Of a DNA stretch of 64,000 nucleotides, positions 1-8,688 are shown in pieces. The DNA is from Caulobacter segnis (GTDB lineage: Bacteria > Pseudomonadota > Alphaproteobacteria > Caulobacterales > Caulobacteraceae). A program made the position numbers and the translations under genes. Location: NCBI RefSeq assembly GCF_019931575.1, contig NZ_CP082923.1, forward strand, positions 868,001 through 932,000. The letters are read 5' to 3'. Position 1 is the first letter of the stretch; every line of letters starts with the position of its first letter. The notes below the pieces were generated by a model. The model did not search any database. It saw nothing but the letters and a program-made list of their open reading frames with translations, and was not told the origin of the DNA.

Positions 1-656
1 TCGCGGCCCCGCAGCTGGAAGCGGCGGGATTGCGCGGGACATTCTTCCTCAACGGGACCTTCCCGGCGGCGGACATCCCGCGCTGGCGGCGGCTTGCGGA
101 GGCCGGGCACGAGCTGGGGAACCACTCGATGTTCCACCCGTGCCCGCGCGCGTCTTTCGCGATGGATCCGCAGTTCAACACCGAGCGCTACACGGTCCCC
201 GGCATGCTGCGCGAGATCGGGGCGATGAACACCCTGCTGACCGCGATCGACGGTCGGACGGAGCACACCTATTCGGTCCCCTGCAGCATCAGCCTGGCCG
301 GCGGCGTCGACTACATCGACGCGCTGCGGACTTCCGGCATGATCCGCTCCGTACGCACCGGCGTGCCGGACGGCGGGGTGGTGAGCGATCCGGCGAGGCT
401 GGACCCATTCCGCGTCCCCAGCCGCTCCTTCCCAGAGACCGCCACGGCCGACGACCTTATCGCCTATGTGAAGGACGTGCAGCGCGCGGGCGGCCTGGGC
501 GTGTTCATGTTCCACGGCGTGGGCGGCGACTACCTCACCGTCTCGGCCGAGGCGCACCAGGGATTGCTGAAATATCTGAAGGCGCACGCGGACGACATCT
601 GGGTCGCGCCCTTCCAGGAGGTGATGCGGCGCGCCAGTCCGGCGACGCGTCCCTGA
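1..656 (+). CDS. Polysaccharide deacetylase (NodB-like), 5' end outside the window
   Basis: Carbohydrate esterase 4 type deacetylase that would remove N- or O-acetyl groups from a polysaccharide. The reading frame is open from base 3, so the start, any signal peptide and the first catalytic Asp motif lie upstream of the window. Visible family features are the AGHELGNHSMFHP segment (the H-S-x-x-H metal-binding motif) near base 115, and the C-terminal FMFHGVGG segment, which matches the last histidine motif. About 217 residues are visible. The substrate (peptidoglycan, exopolysaccharide or chitin) cannot be told from this part. The family assignment is firm. Confidence 0.85.
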   Translation, partial: AAPQLEAAGLRGTFFLNGTFPAADIPRWRRLAEAGHELGNHSMFHPCPRASFAMDPQFNTERYTVPGMLREIGAMNTLLTAIDGRTEHTYSVPCSISLAGGVDYIDALRTSGMIRSVRTGVPDGGVVSDPARLDPFRVPSRSFPETATADDLIAYVKDVQRAGGLGVFMFHGVGGDYLTVSAEAHQGLLKYLKAHADDIWVAPFQEVMRRASPATRP

Positions 657-756
657 ACCCTTACCCGTTTCCGGTTTCGCGGGTCGCCAGAACGCGGCTC
701 GGTTAGCGTTTGTTAGCCCCGGTCCCCTATGAGGGCTTGTCCACTCAGGGGGTCTC

Positions 757-1905
757 GTGTCCGCACACGCGCGCCGTCGCAAGCTCAAGCCCGTCAACCA
801 GGCAGACCGCGTCACGCGCAGCCTGCGGGCGCTGGAGCACACGGCCTCGACCAGCCGGGTGCTGAACCTGCTCGCCATCGAGGCCGAGAGCGGCCACCGG
901 CCGGAATACGGTCAGCAGCCGCTGTTCAAGAACAAGCTCCTGAACACGGCGCTGATCATCAAGCACCGCCTGCGCAACGACGACCTCTACCTGTTCGACG
1001 AGGCGCGGCAGACGGCGACCAAGGTCATCATTCCCTTCGACCGCGACGACCTGAAGTACGGCGGCCAGTCGGTGTTCGTGGGCCAGCGCGGCTGGGCCCA
1101 GATGCTGATCGAGGCCTGCAACGCCTCGGGCAATCTGAGCCGCGACCTGGAGACCCTGGAGGCCATCGACGCCCTGCCGTCGCTGGACCCGTTCCTGCTG
1201 CGCGAGCACCTGCGCCGTCATCGCATCGCGGTGGCCGGTTGCTACTTCACCCTGTCGCCAGCCGACTACGAGGCCATGCAGGGCTTCGTCAGCATGGAGA
1301 TCTCGCATCTCATCGAGCTGGCCTATCGCGACGCCGGCGGCCTGCGCCGGATCCATTCGGCGCGGCTGGTCGAGGCGCTGCTGGCGGCCGATGTCGACGA
1401 GCGGCTGGAGCCGCTGCGCGACACCCTGGTCATGGAGGGCGCGAGCTTCCGGGAAGGCGTCTTCAGCTGGAAGGGCTTCCTCTACTACAAATGGATGCTG
1501 ACCAAGCTGTGGCCCATGCTGACCGACGTCGGCGCCGAGATCAGCGCCATCACGGTCACCGGCCAGCGCGACGCCGAGGCCGACCAGTACCTGGAGGGCG
1601 TCCGCAAGCGTCTGCAGGGCGGGGTCATGGTCGAGCGCGCCGCCATCATGCGCACGCTGAAGGTCTATGACGACGCCTTCGAGAGCCTGACCAACAACGG
1701 ACGGCCCCAGCAGTTCCGCGACTTCCTGCTGCGCGCGCCCGAGCTGTTCCTGAGCCTGGGCGAGCGGGTCGGGGTGATCTCGCACATCTCCAGCTTCTGG
1801 CGCTATCGCTTCCCGAAGGGCGAGGCGACCTCGGTCCATGTCGACGAGGCGATCGATATCTTCATGGATTTCGAGGCCAATCTGTCGCCGCCGCCCAATA
1901 CCTGA
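757..1905 (+). CDS. Conserved protein of unknown function, 382 aa
   Basis: Starts at GTG 757 with an AGGGGG ribosome-binding site five bases upstream. The product is soluble, with no signal peptide or membrane segment. It has a basic N-terminus (HARRRKLKP) followed by a mixed helical protein rich in charged residues. I do not recognise a catalytic motif. A tandem TTAGCG...GTTAGCC motif lies about 40 bases before the start; the same motif occurs at the same distance before the GGDEF-EAL gene at 9484. Codon use and length support a real gene. The function is unknown. Confidence 0.8.
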   Translation: MSAHARRRKLKPVNQADRVTRSLRALEHTASTSRVLNLLAIEAESGHRPEYGQQPLFKNKLLNTALIIKHRLRNDDLYLFDEARQTATKVIIPFDRDDLKYGGQSVFVGQRGWAQMLIEACNASGNLSRDLETLEAIDALPSLDPFLLREHLRRHRIAVAGCYFTLSPADYEAMQGFVSMEISHLIELAYRDAGGLRRIHSARLVEALLAADVDERLEPLRDTLVMEGASFREGVFSWKGFLYYKWMLTKLWPMLTDVGAEISAITVTGQRDAEADQYLEGVRKRLQGGVMVERAAIMRTLKVYDDAFESLTNNGRPQQFRDFLLRAPELFLSLGERVGVISHISSFWRYRFPKGEATSVHVDEAIDIFMDFEANLSPPPNT

Positions 1906-2003
1906 AATCGGGACAATCCGCCGCGGCGGGGGTCCCGATCATCAAGCGGATTTTTACATTCTGAGCCTAGTGATCGGGTTCAGTTTCGAGGAGCCGCGAG
2001 TCC

Positions 2004-2807
2004 GTGTTCGACGGGAACGCCCGCACAATCCAGCGTGTCGCCGCCAAGACGCAGCGGGTGATGGTCGTCGACCCGAACCCCGCGACCGGGCGTCTGCTGG
2101 CCGAACACCTGCGTCCGCTGGGCGGCGTGCAGATCTTCTCGGCCACGACGGCGGAGAAGGGCTACGCCATGGCCCGGGCAGTCGAGCCGCAGCTGATCTT
2201 CGTCGAGCACGCCCAGAACGGCGTCGACGGCCTGGCCTTCACCCGCAAGCTCCGCCGCAGCGACCTGCTGTGCCGCGAGGTCCCGGTGATCATGTGCACG
2301 GCCGACGCCACCGCCGAGACGATCTACGGCGCCCGCGACGCCGGCGTTCACGAATTCATGCGCAAGCCCTTCAACCTGAAGGACCTGGAGCGTCGCCTCG
2401 AGGCGGTGACCCTGAAGCCGCGCGGCTGGGTCGAGGCCGTGGGCTATGTCGGCCCCGATCGCCGACGCTTCAACTCGGCCGACTACAAGGGGCCGCGCAA
2501 GCGCGAGGCCGACCAGGCCGGCACGCCCGCCGCGCGCCTGTCCCAGGCCCTGCGCATCGTCAAGTCGGCCGCCCAGGCCCTGGACACCGATCCGGCCCAG
2601 GCCCGCCGCGCCTTGGCGGCCCAGGCCGTCGAGCTCAGGCGCGTGGGCGAGGCCGTCAAGGACGCCCGCCTGATCCAGGCCGCCGCGGCGCTGGAATCCT
2701 GCACCGGCGCCGACCTGGCCGGTCGCGGCGGCCGCGCCGAACTGGTCAAGCGCATCGACGCCCTGATGGGCTTCATGAGCCCCGAGGACGCGGGCCGGGC
2801 GGCTTAG
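2004..2807 (+). CDS. Receiver-domain protein with Glu at the phosphoacceptor site
   Basis: Starts at GTG 2004 after a GAGGAG ribosome-binding site. Residues about 18-135 form a CheY-like receiver domain. The conserved Thr (IMCTADAT) and Lys (MRKPF) are present. The strand-beta3 position that normally holds the phosphorylated Asp is Glu (residue 68, codon 2205-2207, in LIFVEHAQNGVDG), and the acidic pair after beta1 is reduced to one Asp (VVDPNP). The protein is therefore probably not switched by phosphorylation and may be locked in an active-like state. A YVGPDRRRF linker, which I associate with small alphaproteobacterial receiver proteins, leads into an Ala-rich helical C-terminus of about 110 residues. 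There is no DNA-binding domain and no adjacent kinase. Confidence 0.85.
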   Translation: MFDGNARTIQRVAAKTQRVMVVDPNPATGRLLAEHLRPLGGVQIFSATTAEKGYAMARAVEPQLIFVEHAQNGVDGLAFTRKLRRSDLLCREVPVIMCTADATAETIYGARDAGVHEFMRKPFNLKDLERRLEAVTLKPRGWVEAVGYVGPDRRRFNSADYKGPRKREADQAGTPAARLSQALRIVKSAAQALDTDPAQARRALAAQAVELRRVGEAVKDARLIQAAAALESCTGADLAGRGGRAELVKRIDALMGFMSPEDAGRAA

Positions 2808-2840
2808 ATCCTCCGTTCACCGGGGAAGACCTGAACGAGA

Positions 2841-2868
2841 AAGGCGGCGCCCTCGCGGACGCCGCCTT
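2841..2868. terminator. Bidirectional hairpin terminator between convergent genes
   Basis: A 9-bp perfect stem (AAGGCGGCG with CGCCGCCTT) around a 10-base loop lies between the convergent receiver gene and the TonB-dependent receptor gene. The U-tract is short in both directions, so termination may be partial. Confidence 0.65.
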
Positions 2869-2892
2869 CGTCGTTTCCGATCGCCCCTGGCC

Positions 2893-5190
2893 TTAGAACG
2901 CCATCCGCGCCGTCAACTGGAACACCGGGCCGGCCTTTTCGCGCTCCAGCTCGTACTCGTCGAACGAGCGGCCGCGCTGGTCGGCGATGGTGGTGAACTT
3001 GTTGAACGTTTCTTCCTTCTTGGCGTCCAGCAGGTTGGAGCCGGTCAGGCGCACCACGGTGTTCTTGCCGATGCGCTTCTCGATGAAGGCTTCCAGGTCG
3101 GCGCCGTAGGTGGTGGTGACTTCCTCGCCGACGACGCGGCTGTAGGCCTCGCCCTGCTTGCGATAGGTCATGCCGAACGCCGCGCCGAAGCTCGGGATGT
3201 CCTGGATGAAGCCGACGTTGAACACCGACTCCGCCTGGCTGTTGAAGCGGCGCTTGCCGAACTCGTCCTTCACCTCGCTGTCGAGGTACGAGTAGTTCAG
3301 GAACACGCCGGTGTTATCCCAGCCGATGAACGACAGCGGCGTCGAGAGGTCGAACTCGATCCCGTAGACCTTGCCGTCGCCGGTGTTGCGAGCCGAGTAC
3401 AGCCAGGTCACGTCGTCCGGCGGATCGTTGGCCGAGCCGGGCGCGCCGGTGTTGTAGATCTCGATCAGGTCCTTGATGTCGCGATAGAAGACGTTGATCC
3501 CGAACACGCCGTCGCGGCCCATGCGGCGCTCGTAGCCGACGTCCACGCCCCAGGCCTTTTCCGGCTCCAAGGTCGGATCGCCTCGGAAGTCGTTGTCGCC
3601 CAGCTCCTCTTCCAGGGTCACCGGCGACAGGTACTCGAAGCCGGCGCGGCGCACGGTGCGGGCCACCGAAGCGTAGATCTGGTCGGCGCCGGTCAGGTCG
3701 TAGCGCACCGAGGCCGACGGCAGGAGGACGTTGTAGTCCTTGTCGGTCTTGGCGTTGATCACGAAGTCCTGGACCTTCACGTCCGTGGTCTCGTAGCGCA
3801 GGCCCGCTTCCCACTTCAGGCCGTTCGAGCGGCCCGACAGCATCACGTACGGGTCAAGGCGGGTCTGCTCCAGGCGCGCCTTGCTGCTGATCGCGAACGG
3901 GCCGTAGGCGGGCGGGCTGGCCGAGGGCAGGTTGTAGCGGTTGCGCGGAACCTCGCTGACGCGGGCGTCGCGGCGCTTGCCTTCGTACTGGACGCCGAAC
4001 TCCAGGTCGGTCCCTTCGGCGATTTCGCGCTTGTGTTCCAGCTTGGCGCTGACCTCGTCGTCGGTGATGCGGGTCTTGGCCCGGTCGCCGGTGAAGCGGT
4101 CGCCGTCCGGGAACGGAGTCGTGTCGCGCAGGTACTCGGTCTCGTACTCGAACTCGTACTCGTCGTTCTGGAAGGCGGCGTAACCCAACTTGATGCTGGT
4201 CTCGCCACCGGCCATTGGGAACTTGTACTTGCCGTTCAGCGAGTAGCTGTCCTGCTGGATGTCGACGTCGTTGTTGTTGATCGTCGACAGGTTGGCGTTG
4301 GCGGCGACGCCCTTGTTGTACTCGATCGAGTCCTCGTCCTGGAACCGGTCGGTGTGGACGTAGAAGCCGTTCACCGACAGCTGGCCGGGGCCGACCGGCA
4401 CGTCGTAGGCGATGTTGAACGAGCTGTCCGTGCCATTGCGGGTGTCGGTCTGGATCTCGTTGTTGTTCAGGGACGCGCCCGGCTCGTCGTAGCGCAGGCT
4501 GAGCTTTTCCTTGGGGTTGCGGCGGCCTTGGACATTGGCGCCGATCAGCAGGCGGCCCGGGCCGACCTGTCCGCCCCACACGCCGCCGAAGGCGCCGCGG
4601 ATGCGCTTGTCGTCGAACATCAGGGCGCCGGCGCGGACATAGCCGCCGTCCAGGGCCAGGGCGTCGCGCAGGACGATGTTCAGCGCGCCAGCCACGGCGT
4701 CGCCGCTACGGTTGGCGCTGTTGCTGCGGACGATCTCGATGTGATCGATCAGCTCGGCGGGGATGCGGTCGACGAAGAACGCCTGGTCGGCGCCGCTGCC
4801 GAACGCCCCCGAGCTGGAGCCCGAGCCGGGAACCTTCTCGCCGTTGATCAGGATCTGGGTGTAGGCCGGATCCAGGCCGCGCAGGCGCACGCCGTCCGAT
4901 TCCAGCACGTCCGACAGGAACGAGACGCTGGGCACGCGCTTGAGGGCGTCGCCGACGGTCAGCGGCTCGAAACGCTGGAAGTAGTCGAGGCCGTATTCCA
5001 GGACCGGCGCGGTCGATTCCGAGCGGTTGCGGTAGGCGATCTTGGCCTGGACCACGACTTCCGAGGCCAGGGTCGGCTCATCGGCGGTGGCGATCGGCGC
5101 GTCGTTGGCCGCCGTGGCGGCCAGGGCGCTCGAAGCGGCCAAGGCCAGCGGCGCGAACGCCGCCAGCGCGAAGAGCGTGGTCTTCTTCAT
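2893..5190 (-). CDS. TonB-dependent outer-membrane receptor
   Basis: 765-residue outer-membrane gated channel for uptake of a scarce nutrient (siderophore, vitamin or oligosaccharide) energised by TonB-ExbBD. It has a classical signal peptide (Lys-Lys start, Ala/Leu core, SALA cleavage region). A TonB-box-like EVVVQA follows at about residue 43. The plug domain includes VGDALKRVPSVSFL and ILINGEKVPG, and a long beta-barrel ends in Phe (TARMAF), as expected for BAM-dependent insertion. Length is typical. No adjacent transporter or regulator identifies the ligand. Upstream, 5191-5319 shows no operator I can recognise. Confidence 0.93.
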   Translation of the reverse strand: MKKTTLFALAAFAPLALAASSALAATAANDAPIATADEPTLASEVVVQAKIAYRNRSESTAPVLEYGLDYFQRFEPLTVGDALKRVPSVSFLSDVLESDGVRLRGLDPAYTQILINGEKVPGSGSSSGAFGSGADQAFFVDRIPAELIDHIEIVRSNSANRSGDAVAGALNIVLRDALALDGGYVRAGALMFDDKRIRGAFGGVWGGQVGPGRLLIGANVQGRRNPKEKLSLRYDEPGASLNNNEIQTDTRNGTDSSFNIAYDVPVGPGQLSVNGFYVHTDRFQDEDSIEYNKGVAANANLSTINNNDVDIQQDSYSLNGKYKFPMAGGETSIKLGYAAFQNDEYEFEYETEYLRDTTPFPDGDRFTGDRAKTRITDDEVSAKLEHKREIAEGTDLEFGVQYEGKRRDARVSEVPRNRYNLPSASPPAYGPFAISSKARLEQTRLDPYVMLSGRSNGLKWEAGLRYETTDVKVQDFVINAKTDKDYNVLLPSASVRYDLTGADQIYASVARTVRRAGFEYLSPVTLEEELGDNDFRGDPTLEPEKAWGVDVGYERRMGRDGVFGINVFYRDIKDLIEIYNTGAPGSANDPPDDVTWLYSARNTGDGKVYGIEFDLSTPLSFIGWDNTGVFLNYSYLDSEVKDEFGKRRFNSQAESVFNVGFIQDIPSFGAAFGMTYRKQGEAYSRVVGEEVTTTYGADLEAFIEKRIGKNTVVRLTGSNLLDAKKEETFNKFTTIADQRGRSFDEYELEREKAGPVFQLTARMAF

Positions 5191-5319
5191 CGATATCCCC
5201 TTGTTGTGCTCCGCGCGGTTTTGAGCAGGCGCGGTTGGACAGCCCGGGGGTCGGGATAGTTTCGGGACGCGATGTTTCCCTGACAGTTTTGTCTCAGTTT
5301 TGTGGCGCGGCCCTGACCG

Positions 5320-6039
5320 TCAACGCTTTCCGGCTGGCCTTCCCAGCCAGTGGCGCAGGGCCCCGTTCACCGGGCCTGGCGCCTCCATCGGCGTCATGTG
5401 GCCGGTGTTGGGGATCACCACGAGATGGGTGCAACCGATCGCCCAGGCCATCTCGCGGTGGCCGGCGGCGGGGGTGATCTGGTCGTTCTCGCCGACGATG
5501 ATCAGCAGCGGGACGCGCAGGGCCTTCAGCGCCGCCTCGCCGTCCTCGCGCTCCAGGCTGTTCTGGCGCAGGAACACCTCGCGGCCCAGGCGCTGGGTCA
5601 TCTCGACGATGCGGGTGGTCAGGTCCGTGTCCTCGAGGCGCGAGGCGTCGACATAGGATTTCATGATCGCCTGGCCGATGCCCAGGAATGTCCCGCCCTT
5701 GGCGGCGGCCTTGTTCAGCGCCCGGCGTTGGGCGGCGCGCTCGGGCGTGTCGACGCGGATCGAGGTGTCCAGCAGCGCCAGGCGCTCGATCCGTTCCGGC
5801 GCCAGCCGCGCGATCTCCTGGGCCACGTAGCCGCCCATCGAGAACCCGGCCAGGGCGAAGCTCGGCTCGGCCTTGTCCAGCACGCTCCGCGCCATCTCGC
5901 GGATCGTGGCGTAGGGGGCGAGGTCCGGTACCCAGATACGGGCGACGTCGGCGAGGCCCTCGATCTGGTCGCGCCACAGCTCGGCGTCGTTCAGAAGGCC
6001 GGGCAGCAGGATCAACTGGGGCAGGGGAGCGTCGGTCAT
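5320..6039 (-). CDS. Alpha/beta-hydrolase
   Basis: 239-residue soluble hydrolase of the alpha/beta fold. The nucleophile elbow is GFSMGG (Ser about residue 67), the acid is in VGENDQITP, and the catalytic His is in PNTGHMTP. LLPGLLND near the N-terminus supplies the oxyanion-hole region. All triad residues are present, so it should be active as an esterase, lactonase or similar enzyme. The substrate is not evident. It reads in the same direction as the next gene upstream, with a 30-base gap, so the two may be co-transcribed. Confidence 0.88.
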   Translation of the reverse strand: MTDAPLPQLILLPGLLNDAELWRDQIEGLADVARIWVPDLAPYATIREMARSVLDKAEPSFALAGFSMGGYVAQEIARLAPERIERLALLDTSIRVDTPERAAQRRALNKAAAKGGTFLGIGQAIMKSYVDASRLEDTDLTTRIVEMTQRLGREVFLRQNSLEREDGEAALKALRVPLLIIVGENDQITPAAGHREMAWAIGCTHLVVIPNTGHMTPMEAPGPVNGALRHWLGRPAGKR

Positions 6040-6069
6040 CGCGGTCTTATAGCCCGACGCGCGGGCGCT

Positions 6070-6531
6070 TCAGAAGGGCTCGTCCGTCGTGCGCGCGGCG
6101 GCGATGGCCAGTTCGTGGGCGTGCAGCGGAAGCAGGTCGCGGGCGCGCTGGGTGAACTCTAGCCCGTGGGCGTCGACATAGGCGCGATCAACCTGGCCGC
6201 CGGGCTTGGGGTCGATGATCTTCTCGCCGTCCCAGAACACCGCGTGGCCCGTGCCCGGCAGGGTGGGCGACAGCACGCCGACGATGCCGGGACTGGACCA
6301 CAGCATGTAGATGCCGCTCAGCAGCATGAAGCCCCAGCCGTGCGCCACGCTGCGCAGGATCGAATGGCTCATGGGCCCCTGGACCGGGAACGCGGCGTCG
6401 TGGGCGAGCGCGGCGGCGACCACATCCTCGTAGGATCGGCCGGTCAGCATCGCCAGGACGCAGATCATGCAGTCATCGGGCGAGCGCTGGTAGACGGCCG
6501 GCTGGCCAGTGTGGGCGCAGATCAAGGTCAT
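6070..6531 (-). CDS. Small papain-like (C39-type) protein, function unknown
   Basis: A 153-residue protein when started at ATG 6531, which is preferred over an ATG seven codons upstream because an AAGG ribosome-binding site sits about eight bases before it. Visible features fit a papain-fold cysteine protease: Gln and Cys in QRSPDDCMICVLAML, His in GTGHAVFWDG, then Asp in IIDPKP. This resembles bacteriocin-processing C39 peptidases, but no ABC transporter or leader peptide is adjacent. It lacks a signal peptide. The fold assignment is inferred from motif order only. Confidence 0.6.
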   Translation of the reverse strand: MTLICAHTGQPAVYQRSPDDCMICVLAMLTGRSYEDVVAAALAHDAAFPVQGPMSHSILRSVAHGWGFMLLSGIYMLWSSPGIVGVLSPTLPGTGHAVFWDGEKIIDPKPGGQVDRAYVDAHGLEFTQRARDLLPLHAHELAIAAARTTDEPF

Positions 6532-6568
6532 GGTCCGAGCCTTGTAGATCATCGGACTGGCAACGAAA

Positions 6569-6593
6569 AAGGGGCGCTCCGGAGAGCGCCCCT
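6569..6593 (-). terminator. Rho-independent terminator of rpoH
   Basis: On the minus strand an AAGGGGCGCT / AGCGCCCCTT stem is followed by a run of five T, just downstream of the rpoH stop at 6623. This is a canonical strong terminator. Confidence 0.85.
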
Positions 6594-6622
6594 TTCCGTC
6601 TCACTTGCGTGAGCCGTGCTCG

Positions 6623-7510
6623 TTACGCATCCACCATGTTCTTGGCGATCGCCGCCTCGCGCATGGTCTTCTGCAGCTTCTCGAACGCGCGGACCTCGAT
6701 CTGGCGGACGCGCTCGCGAGAGACGCCGTACTGGGCGGCGAGCTCTTCCAGGGTCGTCGGGTCGTCCTTGAGGCGGCGTTCGGTCAGGATGTGACGCTCA
6801 CGGTCGGTCAGTTCGACCATCGCCTCTTCCAGAAGCGACATCCGCAGCGACTTCTCCTCGTTGTCGGCGACCAGGGTCTCTTGCGAAACCTGTTCCTCGT
6901 CGGCCAGCCAGTCCTGCCACTCGCTCTCGCCGTCGGCGCGCAGCGGCGCGTTCAGCGAGGCGTCGGGGCCCGACAGGCGGCGGTTCATCGAGATGACCTC
7001 GCTGTCCAGCACGCCCAGCTTGGTGGCGATGGCGCTGACCTGCTCGGGGCGCAGGTCACCGTCCTGGAAGGCGGCGATCTGGCTCTTGGCCTTGCGCAGG
7101 TTGAAGAACAGCTTCTTCTGCGCGGCGGTCGTACCCATCTTCACCAGCGACCACGAGCGCAGGATGTATTCCTGGATCGAGGCGCGGATCCACCACATGG
7201 CGTAGGTCGCCAGGCGGAAGCCCTTGTCGGGCTCGAACTTCTTGACGGCCTGCATCAGGCCGACATTGCCTTCCGAGATCACCTCGCCGATCGGCAGGCC
7301 GTAGCCGCGATAGCCCATGGCGATCTTGGCCACGAGACGCAGGTGCGACGTCACCATCTTGTGGGCGGCTTCGGAGTCCTGATGCTCTTTCCAGCGTTGG
7401 GCGAGCATGAACTCCTCGTCCTTCGGCAGCATCGGGAACTTGCGGATCTCGGTGAGGTAACGCGACAAGCCGCCGTCCGGCGACATCACCGATAGAGAAT
7501 TCACGGCCAT
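6623..7510 (-). CDS. rpoH: RNA polymerase heat-shock sigma factor RpoH (sigma 32)
   Basis: Directs RNA polymerase to heat-shock promoters (chaperones, proteases). The 295-residue protein carries region 2 (EGNVGLMQAVKKFEP and FRLATYAMWWIRASIQEYI), the RpoH-box-type segment QKKLFFNLRKAK that distinguishes sigma 32 from other group members, and region 4 with an HTH (LEELAAQYGVSRERVRQIE). The start ATG has an AAGGGG ribosome-binding site about ten bases upstream. The gene is monocistronic with its own terminator at 6569-6593. In Caulobacter rpoH is itself heat-induced; I could not assign a sigma-32 promoter in the upstream bases with confidence. Confidence 0.96.
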   Translation of the reverse strand: MAVNSLSVMSPDGGLSRYLTEIRKFPMLPKDEEFMLAQRWKEHQDSEAAHKMVTSHLRLVAKIAMGYRGYGLPIGEVISEGNVGLMQAVKKFEPDKGFRLATYAMWWIRASIQEYILRSWSLVKMGTTAAQKKLFFNLRKAKSQIAAFQDGDLRPEQVSAIATKLGVLDSEVISMNRRLSGPDASLNAPLRADGESEWQDWLADEEQVSQETLVADNEEKSLRMSLLEEAMVELTDRERHILTERRLKDDPTTLEELAAQYGVSRERVRQIEVRAFEKLQKTMREAAIAKNMVDA

Positions 7511-7724
7511 CTATTCATATCCCCTTGCGTGCGGATCCGCTCGCCATTCGCGCGCGATCATCCCCCACACGAGGGAATAGATAGTTCGCGGAGCGGCGGT
7601 TGGAAGAGTGGTAACGCATTTGTAATGTCCGAGTTCACAGCTGGGATATTGTATGAATGCGGCGTCACTTTGATCCGGCGCGCGGTTAGGCCAATCTGCC
7701 TCCAAATCGAGGGGGAGTCGCCGC

Positions 7725-8084
7725 ATGATCCGTTTCATTCTCCGCATCCTGATCGCCGCCGCCGGCCTGTGGCTGGCCGCCCGGATCATCCCTGGCGTCA
7801 CCGCCGACGGGTGGAAGACCCTGATCATCGCAGGCTTCCTGCTGGGGATCGTCAACGCGGTGGTCCGGCCGGTCGTGACGATCCTGACCTTCCCCCTGAC
7901 TGTCCTCACCCTGGGCCTGTTCCTGCTGGTGGTGAACGCGGCGATGATTGGCCTGGTCGCCTGGTTCCTGGACGGTCTGGCGGTGGCCGGCCTGTGGGCT
8001 GGGGTGCAGGCGGCGGTGGTGACGGGGATCGTCAGCTGGATTGGCCAGGTGCTGCTGGGCGACGCCCAGAAGGCGCGGGAATAG
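7725..8084 (+). CDS. Four-helix inner-membrane protein, phage holin 4_2 family
   Basis: A 119-residue membrane protein with four hydrophobic segments and the conserved features of this chromosomal family: IIPGVTADGWKTLIIAGFLLG, N-A-V-V-R-P, and LTFPLTVLTLGLFLLVVN. Despite the Pfam name this family is widespread in bacterial chromosomes without any phage, and nothing phage-like surrounds it here. The cellular role is unknown. The following VOC gene starts about 67 bases downstream on the same strand. Confidence 0.85.
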   Translation: MIRFILRILIAAAGLWLAARIIPGVTADGWKTLIIAGFLLGIVNAVVRPVVTILTFPLTVLTLGLFLLVVNAAMIGLVAWFLDGLAVAGLWAGVQAAVVTGIVSWIGQVLLGDAQKARE

Positions 8085-8151
8085 CGGACGCAGGGGCAAT
8101 CTGGCGCTCGGCCCGCTTTGGCGTAACCTCGGTCTCCGGGAGGAAGCCGAG

Positions 8152-8688
8152 ATGAAGATCACCGGCGTCAATCACCTGGCTCTGGTCTGCCGCGACATGG
8201 CCGAGACGGTGAAGTTCTACACCGAGGTGCTGGGCATGCCCCTCGTCAAGACCGTGGCCCTGCCGGACGGCGGCCAGCACTTCTTCTTCGACTGCGGCGG
8301 CGGGTCGTGCCTGGCCTTCTTCTGGTGGCCCGAAACCCCGCCGGCCGCGCCGGGGATCGCCTCGGTCCGCCAGTTCCCGGCCGACTCCAAGACCGCCGTC
8401 GGCTCGATGAACCACGTGGCCTTCACCGTCGACGAGGCCGACCTCGAGGCCTGCGTGACGCGGCTGCAGGCGGCGGGCGTGCCGGTCCTGCCGGTGGTGG
8501 TCAATCACGACGACAGCGAGATGGGCGTGGCCCGCAAGCTCCACCCCGGCGTCTTCGTCCGCTCGGTCTATTTCACCGATCCCAACGGCATCATGATGGA
8601 GCTGGCCGCCTTCACCCGCGACTTCGGACCCGAGGACGTGCGGCACGAACCGGCGGGCGCCTCGCGACCCGTTCCGGTGACCGCCTGA
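8152..8688 (+). CDS. VOC-family (glyoxalase/bleomycin resistance/dioxygenase) protein
   Basis: A 178-residue vicinal-oxygen-chelate protein. Start ATG 8152 is chosen because the beta-alpha-beta-beta-beta motif begins immediately (KITGVNHLALVCRDMAETV) and GGAGGAAG precedes it. Metal ligands are likely His in VNHLAL, His in NHVAFTV and Glu in GIMMELAAF. Such proteins bind a divalent metal and act as dioxygenases, lyases or isomerases. The stop overlaps the ATG of the next gene (TGATG), so the two are translationally coupled, which suggests one pathway. Confidence 0.88.
   Translation: MKITGVNHLALVCRDMAETVKFYTEVLGMPLVKTVALPDGGQHFFFDCGGGSCLAFFWWPETPPAAPGIASVRQFPADSKTAVGSMNHVAFTVDEADLEACVTRLQAAGVPVLPVVVNHDDSEMGVARKLHPGVFVRSVYFTDPNGIMMELAAFTRDFGPEDVRHEPAGASRPVPVTA

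Noticed and set aside
5191..5319. Fur box or other operator before the TonB-dependent receptor
   Set aside because: No convincing 19-bp inverted repeat resembling a Fur or Zur site was visible, so iron control is not claimed.
7725..8084. Phage holin name suggesting a prophage
   Set aside because: This is a chromosomal four-helix family; no integrase, capsid or lysis gene surrounds it.
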